Notes: generated by a model from the sequence alone, not told the origin. A DNA stretch of 64,000 bases from Thauera propionica (GCF_002245655.1 NZ_NOIH01000007.1:62001-126000), one strand, 5' to 3'. Positions 17,420-27,745 are shown, counted from the stretch's first letter. Numbers and translations are program-made.

Positions 17420-18424
17420 ATGACACGTTTCCTGCTTCGCACCGTCCTGCTGCTGATCGCCCTGGCCGTCCTGGCAGCAGGCGCGACCTACGTGCTCGCC
17501 CATCGACCGCTCGAACTCAAGGAAGAGGTGGTCGACTTCACCGTGTCACGCGGACTGGGCATGCGCCAGGCGGCAAACGTCATCGCCGCTGCCGGCGTCG
17601 ATGTGAATCCTGCGCTGCTGAGCGGGCTGGCGCGTATCACCGGGCGGGCAACCTCCATCAAGGCCGGAAGTTACGAGGTGCACCGCGGCATCACGCCGTG
17701 GCAGATCGTGCTCAAGCTGTCGGACGGCGACGTGTCGCAGGCCGAGGTGCTGCTCGTGGAAGGCTGGACCTTCGCACAGTTGCGCCGCGCGCTCGAGAGT
17801 CATCCCGAGATCGATCCCGACACGGCCGGGCTGAGCGATGCGGAGATCCTCGCGCGGATCGGTGCCGTCGAATCGCATCCCGAGGGCCTGTTCTTCCCCG
17901 ATACCTACCTGTTCGACAAGCGCTCGCAGGCCTCGGGCGTGCTGCGCAGGGCCTATCACGCCATGCAGTCCCGGCTCGCGCAGGTGTGGGAGCAGCGTGA
18001 TCCGTCGCTGCCACTGCAGTCGCCCTATCAGGCGCTGATTCTCGCCTCGATCGTCGAGAAGGAAACCGGGCGTGCCGAGGATCGCGGGCTGGTCGCATCC
18101 GTGTTCGCCAACCGTCTGCGCATCGGCATGCCGCTGCAGACCGACCCGACAGTCATCTACGGCCTCGGTCCCGAGTTCGACGGTCGCCTGCGGCGCAAGC
18201 ACCTCGAAACCGACCATCCCTGGAACACCTACACGCGTGGCGGGTTGCCGCCGACGCCGATTGCGATGCCCGGTCCCGACGCACTGCGTGCGGCCGTCAA
18301 GCCGCAGCAAAGCGACTACCTGTACTTCGTCGCGCGCGGCGATGGCAGCAGCCAGTTCTCGCGCACGCTCAACGAACACAACCAGGCGGTCAACCGCTTC
18401 ATCCGCAACGGGGGCAAGCCTTGA
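17420..18424 (+). CDS. mltG: endolytic murein transglycosylase MltG
   Basis: 334 residues. One N-terminal transmembrane helix (about 5-25) anchors a periplasmic protein with a LysM-like subdomain ([19 protein letters not shown]) and the YceG catalytic domain. The catalytic Glu lies in [10 protein letters not shown] at about residue 213; FFPDTYLF and PTVIYGLG...YNTY-like ([17 protein letters not shown]) motifs are present. MltG cleaves nascent glycan strands and sets their length. The mltG-tmk-holB order with overlapping genes is a widely conserved gammaproteobacterial and betaproteobacterial operon. Confidence 0.95.
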   Translation: MTRFLLRTVLLLIALAVLAAGATYVLAHRPLELKEEVVDFTVSRGLGMRQAANVIAAAGVDVNPALLSGLARITGRATSIKAGSYEVHRGITPWQIVLKLSDGDVSQAEVLLVEGWTFAQLRRALESHPEIDPDTAGLSDAEILARIGAVESHPEGLFFPDTYLFDKRSQASGVLRRAYHAMQSRLAQVWEQRDPSLPLQSPYQALILASIVEKETGRAEDRGLVASVFANRLRIGMPLQTDPTVIYGLGPEFDGRLRRKHLETDHPWNTYTRGGLPPTPIAMPGPDALRAAVKPQQSDYLYFVARGDGSSQFSRTLNEHNQAVNRFIRNGGKP

Positions 18425-19095
18425 GCGACAGCCTGATGCCGAATCACGCTTCCGCGGCTGGAACCGGCAAGACCTTGCCGCGCGGCCGTTTCATCACTTT
18501 CGAGGGCATCGATGGCGCCGGCAAGAGCAGCCAGATCGCGGCCGTCGTGGCGCTGCTGCGGGTGCGCGGGATCGACGTCGAGCAATCGCGCGAACCGGGC
18601 GGCACACCCTTGGGCGAGCGTCTGCGCGAACTGCTGCTGCACGAGCCGATGCATCTCGAGACCGAGGCGATGCTGATGTTCGCCGCACGCCGCGAGCATC
18701 TGGCCGCCCGCATCGAGCCCGCCCTCGCTGAAGGGCGCTGGGTGGTGTGCGACCGCTTCTCCGATGCGACCTTCGCCTACCAGGTCGGTGGTCGCGGACT
18801 CGCGCGCGGCAAGTTCGATGCCCTTGAGGCCTGGGTCCATCCCGGCCTGCAGCCCGATCTGACCTTGCTGTTCGATCTGGCGCCCGACATTGCCGCGGGC
18901 CGTGTCGCGTCCACCGGCGTCGATCCCGACCGTTTCGAGCGCGAACAACGTGATTTCTTCGAGCGCGTGCGCGGCGCCTATCTGGAACGTGCCCGCCAGG
19001 CGCCACAGCGCATTCGCGTGATCGACGCCAACCGGCCGCCCGAGGTGATCCGCGCCGAGATCGAGCGCATCGTGACCGAGACCCTGTTCGCATGA
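18421..19095 (+). CDS. tmk: thymidylate kinase
   Basis: 224 residues. P-loop [12 protein letters not shown] at about 24-35, the DR(F/Y) motif [12 protein letters not shown], and the [11 protein letters not shown] segment are all present. Tmk makes dTDP from dTMP. The TTG at 18421 overlaps the mltG stop and gives tight coupling; ATG 18436 is an alternative that removes five residues. The length before the P-loop is slightly longer than in E. coli, so the later ATG cannot be excluded. The 3' end overlaps holB by four bases. Confidence 0.94.
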   Translation: MSDSLMPNHASAAGTGKTLPRGRFITFEGIDGAGKSSQIAAVVALLRVRGIDVEQSREPGGTPLGERLRELLLHEPMHLETEAMLMFAARREHLAARIEPALAEGRWVVCDRFSDATFAYQVGGRGLARGKFDALEAWVHPGLQPDLTLLFDLAPDIAAGRVASTGVDPDRFEREQRDFFERVRGAYLERARQAPQRIRVIDANRPPEVIRAEIERIVTETLFA

Positions 19096-20150
19096 TTCAC
19101 CCGTGGATGCAGCCCGCGTGGACGCGGCTTGTCGAACTGGGCGAGCGTTTGCCGCACGCGCTGCTGTTCGTCGGGCCGTCCGGCCTGGGCAAGCGCGAGC
19201 TGGCCGAGGCTGTCGCTGCGCGCCTGCTGTGCGACGCGCCACGCGCCGACGGTCACGCCTGCGGCCAGTGCGAACCCTGCCAGTGGCGTCTTTCGGGAAA
19301 CCACCCCGACCTGTACCACGTCGTGCCCGCCGCCGACGCGGCGGCCGAGGCCGGTGAGACCGAGGGTGGCGAAGGAGCGGCCAAGGAGGGCGGAAAAGCC
19401 AAGTCCGAGCAGATCGTGATCGAGCAGATCCGCGACCTGCAGGCGTCGCTGAGTGTTACCGGACACCATGGCGCGCGTCGCGTGGTGGTTCTAGATCCTG
19501 CAGAGGCGATGAACGTGTTCACCGCCAACGCCCTGCTCAAGCTGCTCGAAGAGCCACCCGCGGGCTGTGTCTTCCTGCTCGTGTCGTCGGCGCCGCGACG
19601 CCTGTTGCCGACCATCCGCAGCCGCTGCCAGCAGTGGCCGTTCTCGCGGCCGGACGTGCAGTCCCTGGCGCACTGGAAGGCACGGGCCGAGCCCGGCACC
19701 GAGGCATTGCTCGCGATCGCGGGCGGCATGCCGCTGGCGGCCGAACGCATGGCGCAGAATGGCAGCGCCGCGCTGCTCGAGCGCTTTGTGCGCGACATCG
19801 GCGCCCTGCAACCGAAGGACGCGCTGCGCCTGGCGGGTCAATGGGAAGCCTGGCTCAAGTCCAAGGAGGCGCTGGCGGCCGGCTTCGGCCTGCCGGAACT
19901 TGCCGACTGGATGCAGCGCTGGGTCGGCGACCTGGCAGCCCTGCGGCTGGGTGGCGGCGTACGCTTCTTCCCTGCTCACGAAGGCGTGCTGTCGTCGCTC
20001 GCAAGCCGGCTCAGCGTTGCGGCGGTGAGCGGCTGTTACAATGAGATCATGCAAATCCGCAAGGTGTCCCGGCATCCACTGAACCTGCGCCTGGTGCTGG
20101 AGGACATGCTTTTGCGTTATGCGCGCGCCATTGCCGGAGTCCGAGGATGA
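19092..20150 (+). CDS. holB: DNA polymerase III subunit delta'
   Basis: 352 residues, the clamp-loader delta' subunit. The degenerate P-loop reads [13 protein letters not shown]; a zinc-finger with four Cys follows ([17 protein letters not shown]), then an acidic Ala/Glu/Gly-rich insert of about 30 residues, the conserved [18 protein letters not shown] and an SRCQ (SRC sensor) motif at about 177. Delta' is the stator of the loader and does not hydrolyse ATP, consistent with its altered P-loop. It overlaps tmk upstream and pilZ downstream by four bases each. Confidence 0.94.
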   Translation: MIHPWMQPAWTRLVELGERLPHALLFVGPSGLGKRELAEAVAARLLCDAPRADGHACGQCEPCQWRLSGNHPDLYHVVPAADAAAEAGETEGGEGAAKEGGKAKSEQIVIEQIRDLQASLSVTGHHGARRVVVLDPAEAMNVFTANALLKLLEEPPAGCVFLLVSSAPRRLLPTIRSRCQQWPFSRPDVQSLAHWKARAEPGTEALLAIAGGMPLAAERMAQNGSAALLERFVRDIGALQPKDALRLAGQWEAWLKSKEALAAGFGLPELADWMQRWVGDLAALRLGGGVRFFPAHEGVLSSLASRLSVAAVSGCYNEIMQIRKVSRHPLNLRLVLEDMLLRYARAIAGVRG

Positions 20151-20512
20151 ACACCCAAGCCAAGCCCCAGATTGCGCGCCCCGGCGTGCTGTCGCTGAAC
20201 ATCAACTCGAAGTCCGCGCTGTACGCGGCCTACATGCCGTTCCTGAACAATGGCGGCTTGTTCGTACCCACGCCCAAGACCTACAACCTGGGCGACGAGG
20301 TCTTCATGCTGCTGCAGCTGATGGACGACCCCACCCGCCACCCTGTGGCGGGCCGCGTGGTCTGGGTCACCCCACCCGGTGCGCAGGGCGGCAAGACGCC
20401 GGGCGTGGGCGTGCAGTTCTCGGACGACGAGGCGGGCAAAGGACTGCGCGGGCGGATCGAGCAGATCCTCGCGGGTCACCTCGGCTCAAACCGTCCCACC
20501 CACACCTTGTAA
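20147..20512 (+). CDS. pilZ: PilZ domain protein (type IV pilus assembly type)
   Basis: 121 residues, a stand-alone PilZ domain of the small pilus-type class: VLSLNINSKSALYAAYMPFLNNGGLFVPTPKTYNLGDEVFMLLQL and RVVWVTPPGAQGGKTPGVGVQF. The RxxxR and D/NxSxxG motifs that bind c-di-GMP in other PilZ domains are not present, as is usual for PilZ itself, which works by contacting PilB and FimX-like partners. It follows holB, the same location as in Pseudomonas, where it supports type IV pilus formation. A full minor pilin cluster lies about 14 kb away. Confidence 0.9.
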   Translation: MNTQAKPQIARPGVLSLNINSKSALYAAYMPFLNNGGLFVPTPKTYNLGDEVFMLLQLMDDPTRHPVAGRVVWVTPPGAQGGKTPGVGVQFSDDEAGKGLRGRIEQILAGHLGSNRPTHTL

Positions 20513-20570
20513 GTCACTGCCGGTTGCGCTCACGGGTCGCACCGGTGAATGAGGTTTTTGAAGACGCCCG

Positions 20571-21347
20571 ATGTACGTAGATTCCCACTGTCATCTCGAT
20601 TTCCCTGATCTTGCTGCACGCGAAGATGCGGTGCTGGCGACGATGGCTGCCAACGACGTGGGCACGGCGCTGTGCATCAGCGTCAAGCTCGAGGACTTCC
20701 CGCGCGTGCTGGACATGGCCGAACGCCATCCGCATCTGTGGGCCTCGGTCGGTGTCCACCCCGACAACGCCGACTGCGACGAACCCGACGTGGCCCGCCT
20801 CGTGGCGCTCGCCGATCATCCGAAGGTGGTGGCGATCGGTGAGACCGGGCTCGACTACTACTGGCAGAAAGACGCCCCCGAGTGGCAGCGCGAGCGCTTT
20901 CGCACGCACATCCGCGCGGCCCGCGAGACCGGTAAGCCGCTGGTCATCCACACGCGCAGTGCAGCGGACGACACGCTGCGGCTGATGCGCGAGGAAAATG
21001 CCGGCGAGGCAGGCGGTGTCATGCATTGCTTTACCGAGAGCTGGGGGGTCGCCGCAGGCGCGCTGGAACTCGGCTTCTACATTTCGTTCTCAGGCATCGT
21101 GACCTTCCGCAATGCGAAGGACCTGAAGGAGGTCGCCAAGCGCGTACCGCTTGACCGTCTGCTGATCGAAACCGATTCGCCCTATCTCGCACCGGTACCC
21201 CACCGCGGCAAGACCAATGAGCCGGGCTGGGTCATTCACGTGGCCGAGGAGCTTGCCCGCCTGCGCGACGAGCCGCTGGAACTGATCGAGGCGGCGACGA
21301 CCGATAATTTTTTCCGCCTGTTCAGCCATGCACAAAGACCTGCCTGA
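20571..21347 (+). CDS. TatD family metal-dependent deoxyribonuclease
   Basis: 258 residues of the TatD/YcfH amidohydrolase-fold family. Metal ligands are visible: VDSHCHLDF at the start (two His), GETGLDYY at about 91 (Glu), VIHTRSA at 127 (His), HCFTE at 153 (His) and the terminal ETDSPYLAP (Asp). Members show 3'-5' DNA exonuclease or D-tyrosyl-type deacylase activities. The product resembles YcfH more than E. coli TatD, as judged by its location after holB. Its last 20 bases overlap the ankyrin gene. Confidence 0.92.
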   Translation: MYVDSHCHLDFPDLAAREDAVLATMAANDVGTALCISVKLEDFPRVLDMAERHPHLWASVGVHPDNADCDEPDVARLVALADHPKVVAIGETGLDYYWQKDAPEWQRERFRTHIRAARETGKPLVIHTRSAADDTLRLMREENAGEAGGVMHCFTESWGVAAGALELGFYISFSGIVTFRNAKDLKEVAKRVPLDRLLIETDSPYLAPVPHRGKTNEPGWVIHVAEELARLRDEPLELIEAATTDNFFRLFSHAQRPA

Positions 21348-22047
21348 AATCCGCTCGCCGCGCGCCCGCGTGCGCACCCTGGTCGCCACCGGTGCGCTCG
21401 TCGCCTGCGGCCTGTTGTCCGGTGTGGCGCTGGCCGGCGCCTACGACGATGCATTGAGTGCAGCCACCTCGGGTGATGCGAAGGCGCTCTCAAGTCTGCT
21501 GCATCGCGGCATCGACCCGGATACCGTCGATTCCAACGGCAACACCTTGCTCATCCTGGCCGCGCGAGACGGGCGGACCGCCGCTGTCGAGGCCCTGCTG
21601 CAGTATCGGGCAAGGATCAACTACCGCAATGCCGCGGGTGACACGGCGCTAATGCTGGCCGTGCTGCGGGGCCACGAGGACACTGCTCGTGTGCTGATCA
21701 AGGCGGGCGCCGCGGTCAATCAGGAAGGCTGGACGCCGCTGCACTATGCTGCGTTCGAGGGGCGCGAGGCCTTGCTCAAGGACCTCGTGGCGGCAGGTGC
21801 CGACGTCAATGCGCCGGCGCCGAACCTGGCGACGCCGCTGATGCTCGCCGCGCGCAACGGTCACATCGGATTCGTGCGCCAGCTGCTGGCCATCCCGCGC
21901 ACCGAGCTCAATGTGCTCAACGAAGCCGGCCTGTCGGCCGACGCCTGGGCACTGCAGAACAGCAACACCGACATCGCCGAACTGATTCAGGCCGAGCGCA
22001 AGCGGCGCGGCCTGCCGGCGCCGGCGATCAGGGTCATGATCGAATAA
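21328..22047 (+). CDS. ankyrin-repeat protein, exported
   Basis: 239 residues. A signal peptide (LVATGALVACGLLSGVALA) precedes about five ankyrin repeats, for example GNTLLILAARDGRTAAVEALLQYRARINYRN and GWTPLHYAAFEGREALLKDLVAAGADVNA. It should be periplasmic and probably binds another protein; in other proteobacteria periplasmic ankyrin proteins protect against oxidative stress next to catalase genes, but no catalase is near. The start at 21328 lies inside tatD and lacks a clear ribosome site, so coupled translation is likely. Confidence 0.85.
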   Translation: MHKDLPEIRSPRARVRTLVATGALVACGLLSGVALAGAYDDALSAATSGDAKALSSLLHRGIDPDTVDSNGNTLLILAARDGRTAAVEALLQYRARINYRNAAGDTALMLAVLRGHEDTARVLIKAGAAVNQEGWTPLHYAAFEGREALLKDLVAAGADVNAPAPNLATPLMLAARNGHIGFVRQLLAIPRTELNVLNEAGLSADAWALQNSNTDIAELIQAERKRRGLPAPAIRVMIE

Positions 22048-22062
22048 GACCTTCGTCGCGGT

Positions 22063-23517
22063 TCAGCCCTCGAGGATGCGGACCTTCACCGTCCGCCCCT
22101 TGAGCTTTCCGGCCGTCAGCCGCCGGGCGGCGTCGTGGGCGACCTCACGCGCCACGGCCGCGTAGGTATTCTGGTCGGTCACGGTGATCTTGCCCACCTG
22201 TTCGCGGGACAGGCCCGCCTCGCCCGAAAGGGCGCCCAGCACGTCTCCGGGGCGGATCTTGTCCTTGCGCCCGCCCAGAATCAGCAATGTGGCCATCGGT
22301 GGCTGCAACGGCGCGGGATTTTCGATCGACAACTCGCCAAGCGTGTGCCATTCGGGCGTGAAACCCATCGTCTCGGCAATCGTCGTCACGCGGCGGCGGT
22401 CGGCATTGCTGCACAGACTGAGCGCGAGACCTGCCTCGTCGCCTCGTCCGGTGCGCCCGATGCGGTGGATGTGCACCTCGGGATTGGGCGTGACATCGAC
22501 GTTGATCACCGCCTCGAGCTGCGCGATGTCCAGCCCGCGCGCGGCCACATCCGTGGCGACCAGTACCGAGCAACTGCGGTTGGCGAACTGGATCAGCACC
22601 TGGTCGCGCTCGCGCTGGTCCATCTCGCCGTGCAGCGCCAGGGCGTGAAAACCTTCGCCTCGCAGCAGTTCGACCAGCGCCCGGCATTGCTGGCGCGTGT
22701 TGCAGAAGGCCAGCGCGCTCGTGGGCCGGTAATGGCGCAGCAGGGTGGCGACGGCCTGCAGGCGTGCCGCGTGTTCGATCTCGTAGAAGCACTGGCGGAT
22801 CTTGTCCGGTGCATGCTGCTCGGCGAGCTTCACCTGCAGTGGCTCGCGCTGGAAGCGCTGCGCCAGCGCCGCGATGCCTGCGGGGAAGGTGGCCGAGAAC
22901 AGGAGCGTCTGGCGGCGAACCGGACAGTGGCTGGCGATCCACGCGATGTCGTCGTGGAAGCCCATGTCCAGCATGCGGTCGGCCTCGTCGAGTACCAGCG
23001 TGGTCAACGCATCGAGCTTCAGGCTGCCGCGCTCCAGATGATCCATGATGCGGCCCGGCGTGCCGACTGCGATATGGGCGCCATGCGCCAGGCTTTCGCG
23101 CTGCGGGCGCATCGGCGTGCCGCCGCACAGCGACAGCACCTTGATGTTGTCGGCGAAGCGGGCGAGGCGGCGGGTCTCCTGCGTGACCTGGTCGGCCAGT
23201 TCACGCGTCGGGCACAGCACCAGGGCCTGCACGTCGAGCCGCTGCGGATCGAGACGGGTCAGCAGCGGCAGGGCGAAGGCGACGGTCTTGCCACTGCCGG
23301 TCTTCGCCTGGGCGATGAGGTCACGCCCGCCCAGCGCGGGCGGCAGTGCCGCAGCCTGGATCGGCGTCATCGACAGATAGCCCAGTTGCTGGAGGTTGAC
23401 CAGCATGGCCGGCGGCAAGGACAGGGTGTCGAAGCCCCGGGCCAAAGCCTCGGGCGTGGTGACGGGGGGGAGAGCGTGTTCGGCGACGGCGCCGTCAGGG
23501 GGGATAATGTCGGTCAT
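22063..23517 (-). CDS. dbpA: ATP-dependent RNA helicase DbpA
   Basis: 484 residues with all DEAD-box motifs: Q motif (FDTLSLPP...MTPIQ), AKTGSGKT at 71-78, PTRELA, TPGR, DEAD in VLDEADRML, SAT, and HRIGRTGR. The C-terminal domain beginning around 405 (MATLLILGGRKDKIRPGDVLGALSG...GKI) is the DbpA RNA-recognition fold that binds hairpin 92 of 23S rRNA, which distinguishes DbpA from RhlE or SrmB. It acts in 50S ribosome assembly. The ATG at 23517 is preferred over TTG 23523. Divergent from yjdM. Confidence 0.93.
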   Translation of the reverse strand: MTDIIPPDGAVAEHALPPVTTPEALARGFDTLSLPPAMLVNLQQLGYLSMTPIQAAALPPALGGRDLIAQAKTGSGKTVAFALPLLTRLDPQRLDVQALVLCPTRELADQVTQETRRLARFADNIKVLSLCGGTPMRPQRESLAHGAHIAVGTPGRIMDHLERGSLKLDALTTLVLDEADRMLDMGFHDDIAWIASHCPVRRQTLLFSATFPAGIAALAQRFQREPLQVKLAEQHAPDKIRQCFYEIEHAARLQAVATLLRHYRPTSALAFCNTRQQCRALVELLRGEGFHALALHGEMDQRERDQVLIQFANRSCSVLVATDVAARGLDIAQLEAVINVDVTPNPEVHIHRIGRTGRGDEAGLALSLCSNADRRRVTTIAETMGFTPEWHTLGELSIENPAPLQPPMATLLILGGRKDKIRPGDVLGALSGEAGLSREQVGKITVTDQNTYAAVAREVAHDAARRLTAGKLKGRTVKVRILEG

Positions 23518-23602
23518 GCGCAATTATCAGGCCTCGGACGGCGCATGCCGGGAATTTTCTGGCGACATGTCCGGGCGCATTACATAACGACAAGGAAACA
23601 GG

Positions 23603-23944
23603 ATGAGCAGTCTGCCCAAATGTCCCGCGTGCGGTTCCGAATACACCTACGAGGACGGCGCCAACTACGTCTGTCCTGAATGTGCGCACGAATGGCCGCA
23701 GGACGGCGTCGAGGACGCGGGTGAAGCGCAGAAGGTGTTCAAGGACGTCAACGGCAATGTGCTGCAGGACGGTGACAGTGTCACCGTGATCAAGGACCTG
23801 AAGGTCAAGGGCTCGTCGCTGGTAGTCAAGGTCGGCACCAAGGTGAAGAACATCCGTCTGGTCGATGGTGACCACGACATCGACTGCAAGATCGATGGCA
23901 TCGGCGCGATGAAGCTGAAGTCGGAGTTCGTCAAGAAGCTGTGA
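23603..23944 (+). CDS. yjdM: YjdM (PhnA) zinc-ribbon protein
   Basis: 113 residues. Four Cys in a zinc ribbon ([25 protein letters not shown]) are followed by the PhnA SH3-like domain ([43 protein letters not shown]). It was once called an alkylphosphonate utilisation protein, but the name is misleading because it is not part of the phosphonate pathway. AAGGAAACAGG precedes the ATG. Function unknown; single gene ending at a hairpin. Confidence 0.92.
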   Translation: MSSLPKCPACGSEYTYEDGANYVCPECAHEWPQDGVEDAGEAQKVFKDVNGNVLQDGDSVTVIKDLKVKGSSLVVKVGTKVKNIRLVDGDHDIDCKIDGIGAMKLKSEFVKKL

Positions 23945-23952
23945 GGCGCATT

Positions 23953-23985
23953 CCTTCGCCCGCCACCGCCAGTAGCGGGCGAAGG
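23953..23985. terminator. bidirectional hairpin between yjdM and DUF429 gene
   Basis: Perfect 11-base arms (CCTTCGCCCGC and GCGGGCGAAGG) with an 11-base loop lie between two convergent genes. No strong T-run follows in either direction, so it may act as a weak terminator or protect transcript ends. Confidence 0.55.
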
Positions 23986-23990
23986 ACCGT

Positions 23991-24809
23991 TCAGGCGCCG
24001 GCGATCCAGCCTTCGAGGGGGTCGAAGTCCGGCGGCAGTCCGTAGTGCGGTGCGCCCGCAAGGGCGCAGGCAGCGGCCTGCAGCAGCGCTAGGACGGCGT
24101 CCAGGCTGTCGCCGCTCGCGTCCTCGATCAATACTGCCTGCTGTGCCTGTGTGGCGTGCAGGGCAATGCCTGCGGCGCTGCGGTCGGCGCCAATGGCGTC
24201 CACGATCCGCACGCGGGCGACGCGGCGCTCGGGCGTTTGCTTGCGCTTGTCGTCGCTCTTGTACGATTCGGTCGTGATGCTGCGCGCCAGCAGGCCGGGG
24301 TAGGCTTCGACCGCGAGTCGATGCGGGTCCGCCGCATGCACGCCGGGCACGGACAGACCCGCGGCCAGCAGGCGCGGCGCGCCTTCCAGGAACATCAGCC
24401 CCACCGGCGGATTCACCAGCTTCAGCGGGCTGTGCGAGTGCGCCGGCAGGTCGGTGGCGCGATGCGCGTAGCGTTTGCCCATCGGGCGCGTTTCACGATA
24501 GGCGTCCAGCGCGGCACGGAAGGTCGCCTTTCCCATGCCAGCGCAGTGTCGGACCAGTTCGGTCCATGTCGTCGGCCAGCCCAGGTCAACGACCGCCTCA
24601 CGCGGCAAGCCGAAGGGAAAGTCGAAGGCGCCGAGCCAGGGTCCGGGGCGGGCGAGCAGCGACTCGAAGGCGGGCCAGTCAGCCAGCTTCTCGAGCTGCT
24701 GGAGGACGACGGTGTCGCTCTCGAGTCTGCCTAGTGCCACGGTGATGGGCTTGGCCGGACGGGGCGCGGAGGTGAAATCGACGCCGATCAGCGTCAGCGC
24801 AAGCGTCAT
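23991..24809 (-). CDS. DUF429 domain protein (predicted RNase H-like fold)
   Basis: 272 residues. The start LIGVDFTSAPRPAKPITVALGRL and the central WLGAFDFPFGLPRE place acidic residues on two strands as expected for the RNase H-like fold predicted for DUF429. AVEAYPGLLARSI and the C-terminal SGDSLDAVLALLQAAACAL complete the pattern. Biochemical role unknown. It starts four bases after the histone-deacetylase-like stop, so the two genes are co-transcribed. Confidence 0.8.
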   Translation of the reverse strand: MTLALTLIGVDFTSAPRPAKPITVALGRLESDTVVLQQLEKLADWPAFESLLARPGPWLGAFDFPFGLPREAVVDLGWPTTWTELVRHCAGMGKATFRAALDAYRETRPMGKRYAHRATDLPAHSHSPLKLVNPPVGLMFLEGAPRLLAAGLSVPGVHAADPHRLAVEAYPGLLARSITTESYKSDDKRKQTPERRVARVRIVDAIGADRSAAGIALHATQAQQAVLIEDASGDSLDAVLALLQAAACALAGAPHYGLPPDFDPLEGWIAGA

Positions 24810-24813
24810 CGGT

Positions 24814-25734
24814 TCAGGCGCGGTCGCGCAGCAGACGGGCTGCGCTCGTCACGGTATTGAAGTGGATCGTCACGGTGTCGTCGATTGGCTCCGCATACCC
24901 GCCTGCCATGGCAATCGCGACCGGCACGCCGGCGTCGCGACAGGTGGCCAGGACGCGCTCGTCGCGCAGGCGCAGGCCGTCGATGCTGAGCGCGAGGCGT
25001 CCCAGCCGGTCGCCAGCATAGGGATCGGCGCCAGCGAGATAGATAACCAGCTCGGGGCGCACGCGCTCGAACACGCTCTGCACGGCGTCGTCCAGTGCCT
25101 TCAGGTAGGCCGCGTCGTCGGTCTCGTCGGGCAGCTCGATGTCGAGGTCGCTGATCTGCTTGCGGAACGGGAAGTTCTTGGCGCCGTGCAGGCTGCAGGT
25201 GAACACCTCGGGCTCGTCGGCGAGGATGGTCGCCGTGCCATCGCCCTGATGCACATCGCAATCGACGATGGCGATGCGTCCCGCACGGCCTTCGGCGCGC
25301 ATGGCCAGCGCAGCGATGGCCGTGTCGTTGAAGACGCAGAATCCGGAGCCGAAATCGCGGTGGGCGTGGTGCGTGCCGCCGGCCAGGTTCACTGCGCAAG
25401 CCGTGCCGCCGTCGCGTGCGAGGGCACTGCGACAGGCTGCGAGGGTGGCGCCGGCCGAGCGGCGCGAGCGTTCGACCATGGCGGGCGACCACGGAAACCC
25501 GATGCGGCGCACTTCGGCCGCGTCGAGCGTGCCGCCAGCCACGCGCTCCAGGTAGCCGGCGTCATGCGCGCGCAGGATGGCTTCGTCGCTCGCCGGATCG
25601 GGCACGCGGAAATCCGTCTCGGCGAACATGCCGGAGGCCTGCAGGCGACTGCGCAGGCGTGCGTACTTCTCCATCGGAAAGCGGTGGCCTTCGGGTAGCG
25701 GCAGGACGAAATGGTCGGCGTAGTAGAGCTTCAT
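24814..25734 (-). CDS. histone deacetylase family (acetoin utilisation-like) protein
   Basis: 306 residues of the class II-like bacterial deacetylase family. The catalytic features are present: GGTHHAHRDFGSGFCVFNDTAIAA (paired His), DCDVHQGDGT (zinc Asp and His), and AGADPYAGDRLGRL (second Asp), plus GGY near the end. Such enzymes remove acyl groups from small amines such as acetylpolyamines or from proteins such as acetyl-CoA synthetase (AcuC-type). An AcuC-like role is worth noting because acs is in this window, but it is 26 kb away. ATG 25734 is the natural start; the longer open frame upstream overlaps murJ and is spurious. Confidence 0.9.
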   Translation of the reverse strand: MKLYYADHFVLPLPEGHRFPMEKYARLRSRLQASGMFAETDFRVPDPASDEAILRAHDAGYLERVAGGTLDAAEVRRIGFPWSPAMVERSRRSAGATLAACRSALARDGGTACAVNLAGGTHHAHRDFGSGFCVFNDTAIAALAMRAEGRAGRIAIVDCDVHQGDGTATILADEPEVFTCSLHGAKNFPFRKQISDLDIELPDETDDAAYLKALDDAVQSVFERVRPELVIYLAGADPYAGDRLGRLALSIDGLRLRDERVLATCRDAGVPVAIAMAGGYAEPIDDTVTIHFNTVTSAARLLRDRA

Positions 25735-25766
25735 GGCGTCGAGCGGGGCGTTCGGGGACGGACGAC

Positions 25767-27302
25767 TCAGGCGCCGCGGCGACGGAAATCGCGCAGGCGA
25801 AAACCGAAGGCGAAGAGCGTCGCGAAGTAGCTCAGGGCGCCAGCACCGACCACGGCGGCGAGGCGCAGACCGCGTTCGAGCCCGCCGATCTCGATCCACA
25901 GCCGCTCCGGCCCGGCGCCGAACCACAGCACGCAGCCCATGACCACGAGCGCCGCCAGCAGTTTCAGCGCAAACGCACCCCAGCCGGCCTGCGGCACATA
26001 CACCGCGCGCCGGCGCAGGCCGCGATACAGCAGGGCCGCGTTCAGGCACGAGGCCAGCCCGATCGCCAGCGCCAGCCCGGCGTGGCGAAGCGGGATCACG
26101 AAGGCGAGGTTCATCAATTGCGTCGCGGCGAGCGTGATGATGGCGATCTTCACCGGCGTGCGGATGTCCTGGCGGGCGTAGAAACCGGGCGCGAGCACCT
26201 TCACCAGGATCAGGCCCGTGAGGCCGACGCTGTAGGCGATCAACGCGCTGCGGGTGTGCATCACGTCGTCGGCGCCGAAGGCGCCGTAGTTGAACAGCGT
26301 CGCGACCAGCGGAACGGCCAGCAGCGCGAGGCCGAGCGCTGCTGGCAGTGTCAGCATCAGCGTCAGGCGCAGGCCCCAGTCGAGCAGCGAGGAGAACTCC
26401 TGCGCCTTGTCGTCTGCATGGAGCTTCGACAGGCTGGGCAGCAGGATCGTCCCGAGTGCCACGCCGAGCAGACCGGCGGGGAACTCCATCAACCGGTCGG
26501 CGTAGTACAGCCAGGACACACTGCCGCTTTCGAGGAACGAGGCGAAGATGGTGTTGATCAGCAGCGAGATCTGGCTGACCGACACGCCCAGGATGGCCGG
26601 CGCCATCAGCTTCATCACGCGGCGCACGCCCGGATCGGACAGGTCGAGGTCGAAACGCGGCAGCATGCCGATCTTCCACAACGGACGCAGTTGCAGCAGC
26701 AATTGCAGCGTGCCGCCGAGGAAAACCGCCCACGCCAGCGCCAGCACCGGTGGGTCGAAATAGGGTACGGCGAACAGTGCCATGCCGATGAAGGCGAGGT
26801 TCAGCAACACCGGTGTGAACGCCGGAATCGCGAAGCGGCTCCAGGTGTTGAGCACGCCGCCGGCCAGCGCCACCAGCGACATGAAGAAGATGTAGGGGAA
26901 GGTGATGCGTGTGAGCTCGACGGTGAGTTCGAACTTGCCAGGGGCGCCCGAGAAGCCCGGCGCCGAAACGTAGATGATCAGCGGTGCGGCCAGCGCGCCG
27001 AGCGCAGCGACTGCGGCCACGGCAAGGCCTAGCAGGGTGGCGACGCGGTTGACCAGGGTATGCGTCGCCTCCGGCCCCTGGCGGTTCTTGTATTCGGCCA
27101 GGATCGGCACGAAGGCTTGTGAAAACGCGCCCTCGGCGAACATGCGGCGCAGCAGGTTGGGCAGGCGGAAGGCGACGAAGAATGCGTCGGTGGCCATGCC
27201 AGCGCCGAAGGTACGGGCGATGACGAAGTCGCGCACGAAGCCGAGGATGCGAGACAGCAGGGTCATGCCGCTGACGGTGGCGAGGGCGCGCAGCAGATTC
27301 AT
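25767..27302 (-). CDS. murJ: lipid II flippase MurJ
   Basis: 511 residues, about 14 transmembrane helices, MVF family. The N-terminal [68 protein letters not shown] is the strongly conserved first-helices region of MurJ/MviN, including the essential Arg residues. It flips lipid II to the periplasmic side for peptidoglycan synthesis. ATG 27302 fits this conserved start. Divergent from rpsT, the common arrangement in betaproteobacteria. Confidence 0.95.
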   Translation of the reverse strand: MNLLRALATVSGMTLLSRILGFVRDFVIARTFGAGMATDAFFVAFRLPNLLRRMFAEGAFSQAFVPILAEYKNRQGPEATHTLVNRVATLLGLAVAAVAALGALAAPLIIYVSAPGFSGAPGKFELTVELTRITFPYIFFMSLVALAGGVLNTWSRFAIPAFTPVLLNLAFIGMALFAVPYFDPPVLALAWAVFLGGTLQLLLQLRPLWKIGMLPRFDLDLSDPGVRRVMKLMAPAILGVSVSQISLLINTIFASFLESGSVSWLYYADRLMEFPAGLLGVALGTILLPSLSKLHADDKAQEFSSLLDWGLRLTLMLTLPAALGLALLAVPLVATLFNYGAFGADDVMHTRSALIAYSVGLTGLILVKVLAPGFYARQDIRTPVKIAIITLAATQLMNLAFVIPLRHAGLALAIGLASCLNAALLYRGLRRRAVYVPQAGWGAFALKLLAALVVMGCVLWFGAGPERLWIEIGGLERGLRLAAVVGAGALSYFATLFAFGFRLRDFRRRGA

Positions 27303-27409
27303 GCGTGTATTTGCGGAATGGAGTGGGCCGTGGGCGGCAAGGCTCGCATGATAGCCGGGCGCTACGGTCACTGTAAGTCGAGACACTATCGCCGCAGCGC
27401 AAATCGTGC

Positions 27410-27438
27410 TTGCGTTAGATTCGGAGCGCCATTAGAAT
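27410..27438 (+). promoter_or_regulatory. sigma-70-like promoter of rpsT
   Basis: TTGCGT at 27410-27415 and TAGAAT at 27433-27438 with an exact 17-base spacer, 40 bases before the rpsT start. Confidence 0.6.
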
Positions 27439-27478
27439 CGCGGGCTTTCCAGAACCATTCAACAACGGAATTACATCT

Positions 27479-27745
27479 ATGGCCAACTCGGCACAAGCTC
27501 GCAAGCGCGCCCGTCAGGCAGTCAAGTCTCGCGCCCACAACGCCAGCCTTCGTTCCCGCCTGCGTACCGCGATCAAGGCCGTGCGCAAGGCCATCGTGGG
27601 TGGCGACAAGGCGGCGGCTCAGTCGGTCTTTCGCACCTCGATGAGCACCATCGACAGCATCGCCGACAAGAAGATCATCCACAAGAACAAGGCTGCTCGT
27701 CACAAGAGCCGTCTGTCGGCTGCCGTCAAGGCGATGGCTGTCTGA
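27479..27745 (+). CDS. rpsT: 30S ribosomal protein S20
   Basis: 88 residues: [39 protein letters not shown] and [23 protein letters not shown], the classical very basic three-helix S20. It binds 16S rRNA early in 30S assembly. It has its own promoter and a strong terminator, so it is monocistronic as in E. coli. Confidence 0.97.
   Translation: MANSAQARKRARQAVKSRAHNASLRSRLRTAIKAVRKAIVGGDKAAAQSVFRTSMSTIDSIADKKIIHKNKAARHKSRLSAAVKAMAV

Noticed and set aside
22135-23679. 514-codon plus-strand frame over dbpA
   Set aside because: Antisense shadow of a complete DEAD-box helicase.
25735-27402. Upstream extension of the deacetylase-like frame through murJ
   Set aside because: The frame happens to be open but is Arg/Pro-rich noise over murJ; the family match starts at ATG 25734.
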